Virus record (IMG/VR): IMGVR_UViG_3300017818_000007
Coordinates: 117,868-181,867 of that record
DNA length: 64,000 nucleotides
Direction: 5' to 3' (one strand)
DNA from: a virus
This document shows, piece by piece, positions 1-12,000 of the stretch (position 1 is the stretch's first letter; each line of letters starts with the position of its first letter). Position numbers and translations under genes: made by a program. The notes under the pieces are model-generated. The model had not been told where the DNA came from. It ran no database searches and worked only from the letters and a program-made list of their open reading frames with translations.

Positions 1-2
1 TG

Positions 3-3000
3 CCACAAGGACCAGATCCTGTATCAATTAGTGGCGATCCTGGAAACACACAAAGCGAATACTCAGTTTCTAATAGCGGAGAAAACTCATTTGTGTTTAC
101 TCCAAACGGGTTTAGTGAAAACCCAACAGTAATTTTATACAGAGGCGGCACATATAAGTTTAAAGTAAATGCTCAAGGGCATCCTTTCTTTATTAAAACA
201 GCCAACACAGTAGGCATTGGTGACCAATACAACAACGGTGTTGAAAACAATGGTGCTGAACAAGGAACAATTACATTTACAGTTCCAGTTGATGCTCCAG
301 ACTTGCTTTATTATGCTTGTCAATATCATCAAAGTATGCAAGGTGTACTTGAAATTAGAAATACCTCTGATGATTTAAGTATTGATGTTGAAGAAGATAT
401 TATTAGTAAGGCAACATTTAAAAGTGCAAACGGTGTACAGTTAACAAATGGTATGAAAGTTAATTTTGTTGGAGATGTTTTACCAACAAAATACAGAAAT
501 AAAAATTGGTATGTTGAAGGTGTAGGCGAAAGTATTGTTTTAATTGACGAAACAGAACTTGATACTCCTGAACTTTATGCTAAAAATGAAGAATATGAGT
601 TTGATGTTGATCCGTTTGACGATACTCCTTATGATGATACAGAAAATAGTCCTTTAACAGCAGAATATATTACAATTAATAGATCAAGTAAGGATAAAAA
701 TCCTTGGTCACGGTATAATAGATGGGTACATAAAGATGTAATTGAATTAAGTGCAGAGTATAATAATACTTCTCCTGTGCTTGATGAAAATTATAGAGCA
801 GTAAGACCTATTATTGAATTTAAACCTAACTTAAAACTTGTAAACTTTGGTACTAATGGTATTGGTAATATTGACTTAATTGACACTGATACTAAAGATG
901 CTATGAGTGATGTTGAAGGGTCATTTGGATACCACGTAGACGAAGTTCTTTTACGTAAAGGTATGCGTGTTATTTTTAATGCAGATCCTGACATTACAGT
1001 AAAAGGTAAAGTATACGAAGTTGACTTTGTTGAACATAACGGTGTTAAAAGAGTACATCTTGAAGAAGTATATGAACCGTTAGTTAATGACAGTGTTGTT
1101 GCAACATCGGGCGAAACACACCAAGGGTCAAGTTGGCACTTTGACGGTACTAGTTGGATTAATGGTCAACAAAAGACAATATTAAATCAAAGTCCTTTGT
1201 TTGATCTTTATGATAGTGCAGGTAATAGTTTTGCTGATACAGATTATTACTTTTCATCTACATTTAATGGGAATAAACTTGCAAGTTATAAGATTGGAAC
1301 AGGATCAGATGACCCTGTTTTAGGATTTCCTATTGCATATCAAAACATTAATAATGTTGGTGATATTACATTTGAGTTTAATTGGGACGACGGGTTGTTT
1401 ACTTACCAAGAAGGAACAACACAAAAGACAGTTGATACTGCAAGTGGACTAGTAAAAGATTATGCTAAAGATAAGTTTATTAGTGGATGGGAACTTGTTA
1501 AAGGAAAACAAACTGTTCAACGTATTTTACAAGTAGTCGATACTGTAATTGACACTGACACTGTTGCAGTTAACGCAATTAATCAACCTCATAAGTATGA
1601 TCTAGACATTGTAGTTGAATATAATGGTAAGACATATAAAGAAACAACAGATTTTGAAAAGGTTATTGATAGAGAAAGACAAATTTATGAACTTAAATTT
1701 AATTCTATAATTCCTCAAGGAACACGAATTACTTTAAAAATTAAAACAAATCAAAAACCAAACGAAAATGGGTTTTATGAACCGCCTATTAACTTAACTA
1801 ATAATAGTGAAAACAATGATCTTAAAACATTTACATTAGGTAGTGTTAGTGATCACTTTAAAACTATATTCCAAAACAATAGTTTTATTACAGGTAATTC
1901 TGTAGGTCCTAATAACTCTCGTGATATTAGCGAGATTCATTTAGATGGTAGCAGATATGTAAAACACAAAGGCAGTGTTTTACCTGCAATTATGTTTTTA
2001 GTTCAAGAAAATTTAAACTTTGTTAATTCAATGCGTAAAAACGCAAATGATTACAACTTCTTTAAAGATCAGTTTATTGAAAAGGCTGGAGAAATTGAAA
2101 GAACAACTAGTGTTGCAAATGATGTTGATAAAATTTTATACGAATTAGGTTCAAATAAGATTACAACGTCTCCGTACTTCTATTCTGACATGGCTGGCTT
2201 TGGTAGAAAAGTTGAACGTTTAGAATTTGAAGTTAAAAACGGAACTCAAAATGTTTTTGCAATTAATAATGCATTTGATACAACAAAAGTAAGTGATCGT
2301 GCAGTTTATGTTTACCTAAATGATGTACAACTTTATTTAGATGCAGACTATGAGTTTGATGCAGTAGACAATACTGTCACAATTAAAAAAGAATTATCAG
2401 TTGGAGACAAAGTTAAGGTTAACGATTATGATACAACAGGTAATGTTATTCCTCATTCTCCTACTAAATTAGGTTTATATCCAGCATATGTTCCAGAAAT
2501 TTTTGTAGATAGCAGTTATATTAATCCTACAAAGGTAATCCAAGGACACGACGGATCAATAACAAAAGCATATAACGACGAAAGAGATGAATTAATTCTT
2601 GAATTAGAAAAAAGAATTTATAATAACCTTAAAGTAAAATACAATCGTGATGTTTTTGATATTCTTAAGGAACAACCTGGACATTATAGACCAGATGCTT
2701 ATACCAGAGACGAATTTAATAAAGTTTTAAGGACTGATTTTGGTTATTGGAAGAGTTTATTTGATGTAGATTTTGAAACTAACAATGTTTCTCAGAGCGG
2801 TGACGCATTTACATATAACTTCAACACAATGATCAATTTACAAGATCAAAAACTTCCAGGAAACTGGAGAGCAATTTATAAAGATTATTTTGATACAGAT
2901 CGCCCTCACACACATCCATGGGAAATGTTAGGTATTACTCTTAAACCTACATGGTGGGACGAACAGTATGGTGAAGCACCATATACTAGTGGTAATAACT

Positions 3001-6000
3001 TGTTATGGAACGACATTGAACGCGGTTTAGTTAGAGATCCTAACGGAACAAAAATTTATCCTGCATATGCAAGACCTAATTTGTCTAAAAATTTACCTGT
3101 TGACGAATACGGTGAGTTGATTGATCCTAGCAAAATCAATATTGTAAAAGCAATTTTTATTACAGAAATTAAAAATGCTTGGAAATTTGGTGACGAAGGC
3201 CCAGCAGAAACTGCTTGGAGAAAGTCAAGTTGGTTTCCGTTTGCATTACAAGTAGCAGTAGGCTTAACAAAACCAGCACAATACTTTGGTAGTTTATTCG
3301 ATGTTAACCAAAACGAAATTACACCAAGTGGAAACGTTGTTTATGCAGATAATGGAAAAATCTTTAGTCTTAAAGAAGCAAAAATTAAAGACTTAAGATT
3401 TAACAATGAACGTTTCTTAGGTTTAGGTTATCATGTTCCTATTGTAGAATACATTAAAAGTTTTGATAAAGATGTAAAAGAAACATTTTACGATTATCTT
3501 ACAAATACATCAAGCAACTTAACATACAAGTTAGGTGGATTTGCAAACAAAAATAGATTGCGTGTATTAGCAGAAAGTTCAAATCCTAATACAGCAGATA
3601 ATAGTATTTTCTTACCAAGTGAAAACTACCAACTTACATTAAGAAAAAGTAATCCTATAAGAAATGTAAGAGTTTCAGGTATTATTGTTGAAAAAACAGC
3701 AAAAGGATTTTTAGTTAGAGGTTATGATAATATTAAACCTTGGTTTAGCATTTATAAGCCTAAGCATGGAAAGAATGATATTGCTGTAAATGTAGGTGGC
3801 AAACAAGCAAAATTTGTTATTTGGGATTCAGAGAAGTTTTATGGAAAAGGACAGATTGTAGAATTTGGTGGAGAATATTATAGAGTTTCAATTAACCATA
3901 CATCAACTGAAACTTTTGATAATAGCAAGTTTACAAAACTTGGAGAGTTGCCGGTCACTGGCGGAACAGAAGTTGCAAAAGCAAAAGCATTTGAATCTAA
4001 AATAACTGAAGTGTCTTATGGAACAGTATATCCTAGAGCACAAGAGGTATATGACGTTATTTTAGGATATCAAGAATACCTAAAAGAACAAGGTTTTGTA
4101 TTTGATATATTCCAACGTGAAACAGCAACAATTCAAGACTGGGATTTATCTGGTAGAGAGTTTTTGTATTGGACAACACAGAATTGGGCAGAAGGCAGTG
4201 TTATTTCACTAAGTCCTTTTGCAGATAGTTTAAGTTTTGAATACAAGTATGCTACTGTTGACAATGTTTTAAACAGTTTTTATGAATACAGTATCTTAAG
4301 TGCTAACGGAACTCCACTACCAAAAGACAATATTAGTATTGTTAGAGGTTCAGGCAAGTTTAATATAACAACAAAGAATACACAACGAGGTATTTTCTTT
4401 GCTGTGTTAAATCTTGTACAATGGGAACACATTGTAGTCTTTGATGATAAGAGTCAATTTGGCGATGTGATATATGATCAAGAAGCAGGATACAGACAAA
4501 AACGTATTAAATTAGTTGGATTCAAAACAAGTGAATGGGATGGTGATTATGTAAGTCCGGGTTTTGTGTTTGACGAAGCGGTAGTAGCAGATTACATTGA
4601 TGGTAAAGATTATAATCTTGGTGATGTTGTAAGACACAAGAGTAAGTTTTACAGTGCTAAGAAGTTTTTACCAGCCACAAAAGCATTTAATTTTAGTGAA
4701 TGGGTGTTTATAGGAGATAAACCTGTTGCTGAGTTATTGCCTAACTTGGACTATAAAGCAAGTTCATACGAAGATTTTTATAGTTTAGAAAGTGAAAACT
4801 TTGACAGTGAAACTACTAAACTGAGCCAACACTTAACAGGTTATCAAAAGAGATTATATCTTGATAATATGGTTAGAGATGATATTGCTCAGTATAAGTT
4901 TTATTCAGGATTTATTAAAGAAAAAGGTACAAGAAACTCTTTAGAAAAATTAAATCGTTTAACTATTGACGGAACGTCAACTGATCTAAGCATTACAGAT
5001 AACTGGGCAATTAAGATTGGATCTTTAGGTAGTGGATCTACAACAAAAGAACTTGAAGTAGTTTTAAGTGAAAAAGATAATGTTGAGAATCCACAAGCAT
5101 ACGAATTTGTGACTGCAAAAACTTCAAATTCAGATACAAATACTATAGAATTATTGTCAAGCGATTTAACATTAAAACCAGATAACTTTAGTGTTGATGT
5201 TTGGAAAAACTTTGATACAACACAAGACGGTGTAAGTCTTAATTCAATACAAAAAATACCAACAGCGGGTTTTGCTAGGTTAGATGATGTTGATCACACA
5301 GTGTTTAACAGTGAAGACTTGTTAACAGATACTACACTTCCTACTTTAAATGAGGGAGCATCTGTATGGGTAGCACGTGATAAAAGTGATACATGGAACA
5401 TTTATCGTTTAACTGCTAATCGTGCAAGACTAGTACAAACAGAAGATAACCAAGTGTCGGTTGATAATGGTACCATAACTTTACATACAAATATACCTCA
5501 TGGATTAAAAGAAGGCGATACTATTGTTATCAAACAATTTGATAATCAAATTAACGGAACACATTTAGTTAATAGTGTTTTAGGATTAACTTCTTTTACT
5601 ATTACAACAGAATTATTAACTATTACACTTGCAGAAGATAGTGCTTCAGGTACAATACTAGAACTATTACCTGTTCGTGTAAGTAGTCCTGACAAGATTA
5701 ATGATATTAAAGACGTAGCAGAATTTGCTGAAGGAACAAAGATATGGGCCGACGATGTTAGTGACGGTACTTGGAGAGTTTTTGAGAAAACAAAAGCATA
5801 TGCTGAAAATCAAGTTCAACTTATTGCTAGTGATGCAAAAACTTATGCTTCAACTGTAAAATACGGTGACCAAGGAAGAACTATTGTTGTTGGTAATCCA
5901 GGACAAACTGTTGAAGGTGCTGTTTTAATTCTTAGACGTAAATTTAATACGGACATTAGCACACTAGAAGGAAGTTCTGGTTTTAATATTAGTGAAAGCC

Positions 6001-9000
6001 TTGTAGACCAATTAGTTTCACCATCAGTACCGGCCGGTCTAGGTTCAAGTCTTAGTTTATCGCAAACAACTAATACATTAGTTGCTGGTGCTCCGTATGC
6101 TTCTTTTGTAAAAACAATTACAGATCCTGAAAAGCCAAGATTTAATACTGTTGGCTTAACAGGTACGGCTAGCAGTTATACAAAGCAAGGCGTTGTTAAA
6201 CTGTCAACATATAATTCTTTAACAAACATTTATGATCCAACACATATTATTGCAAGTCCAAGACCTGCAAACAACGAAGAATTTGGTTCAAGTGTTGCTG
6301 TAAGTGATACAAGAATGGTAGTTGGTGCTCCTGGCAGAGCAAATAACGCTGGCGGAGTATATGTTTATACAAAAGGAACAAACGGTTGGGATCTAAATGC
6401 AGAATGGGAATTAACTGCTCCATCTGATCATCCTAATGATAGATTTGGTGAAAAACTTACAGCCTCAATCGACATGAGTATACTTGCAGTTTCTGCAAGG
6501 AACAAAGAACTTGAGTCTGATAGTACAACAGTGGATACCGGTGCTGTTTACATTTACTATTGGGACGGTACAGGTTATAATTTAATTCAAACTATTGATG
6601 CAACAACAGTTGACACTCTTAGCAAATCAGATTTATTTGGATCTTCGTTGTCGTTAAGTAGAAATGGCGATGTGCTTGTTATTGGTGCACCATTAAATGA
6701 TGATGACAGTATTAACCAAGGTGCTGTTTATGTATTTGAAAGACAGACACAAGGTGACTCAACGGTTGGTTATACATATAAACAAAAACTTACAAGTCCA
6801 ACTAACCTAAGTGGCGAGCAGTTTGGTAGCAATGTTTCAGTTAACCCAGACGGTTTAAGTTTTGCAGTTGCAGGTAAAGGCGGATCGAATAGTGCTATTA
6901 CTTTGTTTGATAATAACGAAACTTCTTTTGATGCTAAATCAACATCGTTTGTAGATACAGAAACAGGTACTGGTAGTGTTTATACATTTACAAAGTTAGG
7001 CACAACATATGTATTTGGACAAAAACTTTCAAGCAACGATTTACAATCAAATGATGCATTTGGTACAGGTCTCGATTTTAGTACAACAAGTTTATATGTA
7101 GGTGCACCATACTTTACATACAATGGCAACGACACTGGTATGCTATTTGTGTATCAGAAAGAAGCGTCAGCAGGCTGGAATACTCTAAGACAACAAGACA
7201 GTTTAACTGATCCGTTTAGTGTTGAGAAGGTAATGACGTATCGTACAGATTCACAAACTGTTGTTGATTTCTTAGAGACTATTGATCCTATAAAAGGAAA
7301 AATACCTTACATTGCAGAAACAGAAATATCTTATAAGAGTGCAAAAGATCCTGCAATTTACACAACAAGTGATCGTGGCCTTAATGTTGATCCAGATACA
7401 AACTGGGGTGCAACACACGTAGGACAAATTTGGTGGGATCTAAGTACTGTAAGATATGTTTGGTACGAGCAAGGCGATGTTGAATTTAGAAAAAATAACT
7501 GGGGTGGATTGTTCCCAGGGTCAACTATTGATATTTACGAATGGGTAGAAAGCGATCTAAGTCCAGAAGAATGGAATAATATTTCAGATACAACAGAAGG
7601 TATTGCGGCAGGATTTAGTGGACAATCAAAATACGATAACAATACTTTTGTATTAAAGCGTGTCTATGACACAGCAACAAATAACTTTGTTAATAGATAT
7701 TATTATTGGGTTAAAAATAATGTACTTTTACCACAACGTGTTAGTACACAAATTGCTGTTGGTCTAAGTGAAAAGATTGCAGTTGATACACGTCGTTTGC
7801 CTGCAAACGAAATCGCAAACGTAATTGCAGATCCTAAAGGATATGGTATCAAATCGTTGCAACTTTTAGACACTAACAGTTTTAGTCTTACCAATATTAA
7901 AACAAGTTTAAGTGATACTGACGTAAGTTTAAATGTACAATATAAGAAAGTAAAAACTAATATTCCAAATCATAATAGTTGGTTATTATTAGATGAACAA
8001 CAAAGAGACAAAATTGACAATCCATTGTTAATTAAAAAACTTTATGACAGTTTAGTAGGTTTTGATGATGCAGGTAATACAGTACCAGACTCACAACTTC
8101 CTGTACAGAAAAAATATGGTTTACAAATTAGACCAAGACAAAGTATGTTTGTTAATAGACTGGGTGCATTAGAAACACTGTTTACATACACAAATAACTT
8201 ACTTGCAAAAAGTAGAATCGTTGATGAAAAAGATCTAAGTGGTTTATTTGAATCAGACCCTCAGCCAACACTAATTAGTGGGCGTTATGATGTTAAGGTT
8301 GATGAGTTTAATGATTTAGATAATATTAAAACACAGGATTTAGAACAAGCAACTGCTACTGCAACTATTGTTAACGGTAGAGTTAAATCTGTAGAAATTA
8401 CAAATCCTGGGTTTGGTTATGTTAATCCGCCAAACATTGAAATTACAACAGAAGGTTGGGGAGCAAAATTCCAATCAACTATTGATGCTCAAGGAAGAGT
8501 CACATCAATTGAAGTGTTAAAAGAAGGACGAGATTATACAAACGGTGCTATTAGAATTAGACCATTCAAAGTTCTTGTTGATGCTGATAGTACAGCAAAC
8601 AACTATTGGACAATGTATGAATGGAATATTGCATCTGAAGAATGGATTAGAACAAACACACAAACATATGATGTTAATAGATTTTGGAAATATAAAGATT
8701 ATGTTGTTGAAGGATTTGATGTTGACAGCATTATAGACTTTAAAGTTGCAGAGCCTTATCTATTAAAAACAATTACTCCTGCAACAGGACAACTAGTTGA
8801 GGTAGCAAATGTTGGCGATGGAAACAAAATTGTTCTTAGAAAAGTTGAAGCAAATGGTACTTGGAATAATAATTATGATATTTTGTTCAAAGCAAATAGC
8901 ACAATTGAATTTGATTCGTCTATCTATGATTACACAGGACTAAACTTTGGCTTTGCTGGCGCAGAAAACTTTGATATTAACTTATATGATGAACAGCCAA

Positions 9001-12000
9001 CACAAGAAACACGAGTTATTTTAGAACAACTGTATTCAAACATTTTTGTTGATGACTTAAAATATGCTTGGAATGAATTTTTGTTTACAGCAATACGTTA
9101 TGCAATCAGTGAGCAAACATTTACTGACTGGGCATTTAAAACAAGTTTAATCAGTGTTAAGAATAATTTAGGCGGCTTTACTAAAAAGATTAATTATAAT
9201 CTTGACGATCCTGGAAATATACAATCTTACGTTGAAGAAATTAAACCATATAGTGTCACAATTAAAGACATGATTACAAGTTATAATAATCGTGAGCCTA
9301 GCAGTATTTTTACTACTGACTTTGATTTGCCAAGCCGTTATAACGAAACCAAAGAAGAGTTTGAAGTATTAAACGAAACAAGCGAAGATATAACAACTGA
9401 GCCATTTAATCAATGGTTTGAAAATTATAAATTTAATGTTGACAGCATTGAAATTGCTGAAGCAGGAGACGGGTATACACAAAGACCGATTGTTGTAATT
9501 AGCGGCGGAAGAGAAGATAAACCTGCTATTGTACAAACAACACCGTTTAGGGTTCTTACTACTACAGACTATGACAACTTGTATGTGTACGTTAATACTA
9601 CAAGTGTTCCGGATCACTTCTTTAATACAACAAATGTAGTTTCACAAAATCTTGTTTATCAGATTCCAAGATTCCCAAGTGTTCCTGAAGTTAAAGTTCC
9701 AACACCACTAGGTGCTATTGGTGTAGCAGTTAACGGAGTAAGTATTTTTAATCCTAGTTCTGCAGTCACAGAATTACTTAATGGTACAACATATACTGTA
9801 AATGCAGTATTCAGTCATGAAGAATTAGGTATTGATGACGGTTCAGGTCATCCGCAAGAAGATGGAATTTACCATTACCATAGCGATCCTACCTTTATGT
9901 ACACTAAGGATCCAGAGAATCACAGTCCAATATTAGGATACGCCTTTGACGGTTTCCCAATTTATGGACCGTACGGTTTTATTGCTACAAATGATAAAAC
10001 AGTTAAATTAATTAAATCAAGTTATAAACTTAGAACAACACCTCGTGCAGATGGTAGTATGCCAACTGGAAGATACAACGAGGATTATGAGTTTGTACAA
10101 GGACACGGAGACCTAGACGAAAACAACGGTAGGTTTATTCAAACACCAGAATATCCACAAGGAACATACGCTTACTTTATTACAGTTGACGAGCAAGATG
10201 ACGGCACGTTTGAACCAGCGTTCCCATACATTGTTGGACCTCATTATCACGGTAATCCGTTGTTGCCTAATGGCAACGGTAAAATGCCACAAAGCGGAAA
10301 CATTAATGCAACAGCAACAGCATATATCAGTAGAAACAAAGTAAACAAAATTGTTGTTGAAAATCCAGGCGCTGGTTATGTAAGTGCTCCAACAGTCACA
10401 ATTACTGGTGGAGGTAATACAACATCAACAGCAAAAGCAGTTGCAATTCTTGAAAACAATAAAGTTAGAACAAATAAAACTGAACTTAAATTTGATAGAA
10501 TTGGCTCAACAGGTATTATTGCTGATGAAGAATACGTTGATACATATACCGCTAAGTCAGGACAAGTTGTTTATAAACTAACATACTTGCCTACGTTAGA
10601 TAAAAGAGATTTTGTTATCAGTGTGAATAATGAAGCAATTTTTGTTGAAAACTTTGATGTAAGCATTGAAACATTAACTGATAAAACTTATAAAAAACAA
10701 GTTGGCCATGTTGTATTAAAAACATTGCCAAAAGAGCGTTCAACAGTCACAATTACATATAAGAAAAATGTAAAACTAATGAACGCTATTGATAGAATTA
10801 ATTATTTCTATGAACCAACAGCAGGTATGCCTGGTAAAGATCCGGCACAATTAATGTATGGTATCGAATATCCGGGCGTTAAAGTACAAGGTTTAGACTT
10901 TGGTGTTAGTGTTGGGTGGGACGGCCTTCCATGGTTTAGTCATGGTTGGGATACGTTCTCAGGAGGCAACACAGATTATGCTTTCCGTGCAGACGGAGTT
11001 GCAACATCGTTTACATTACCTTATGCACCTAAACAGGATGAAAAGATTAACGTTTATTTTGATGGTGTAAGGCAAGATCCAAATAACACTCCAACTATTG
11101 TTGGCGACGGGAACACAACAGCATTTACTTTAAATGCAACACCAGCAGATGGTGTGTTGGTAGTATTCCGTCCAGAAGATTCAGATGGTAGTGTTGTTCC
11201 AACAGATGTAAACAACTTAGACACAATTATACAAGGTGGTAATTTATCTTATAGTACTGCAACTGGACAAACACCAGAAGAAATTAGTTTACAAGGCGAC
11301 GGGTTTGTCACACCAGATACGTCACACGCACCTGAAGAAGTTGTACCAGGTCAAATATTTGATTCGCTGGCTATGAAAGTTTATAATGCTCCAGCAGATG
11401 GTTCTCCAATTATTGACATTACAAGACATTGGGGAGATGGAAGTGAAACTGAGTTTACGTTTAACAAATATCCCGGAACAACAGACAGTATTATAGTCAC
11501 AGTAGGGCCTAGTAATCCTACACCAACAGATACTGCAACAAGATCAAGTTCTTATAAAGTTTTAGGAACTGACTACACTGTTGACTATGCTAATAAAAAA
11601 ATTACACTTACATCAGCACCAACTGATGGACAGTTAGTCACAATTACAACTTTAAATGTTGGCGGTAGCGAGATACTTGAAAAAGAAGATTATGTTGACT
11701 CAGGTGATAGTACTATTGAGTTTGTTTTAACAAGTAAGTACGAAGATGTTAAAAGTGCGTTTGTCACAGTTAATGGTGTAAAACAAGACTATGCTATCTA
11801 TGAAGATACTGATAGTGGTAGTGCAAAAATTGTTTTAACAAATCCTCCAAACGATATGACAGATGCCGTGACACAGATTACTGCATTAAGCGGATTAGAA
11901 AAAACATACAGTGAAGTAGTCACAGACGTACACGAAGTACAAAGCAACGACGGTCTTACATATGACTTATCTCAGGTACCTGGAAATATTGAACCGTTCC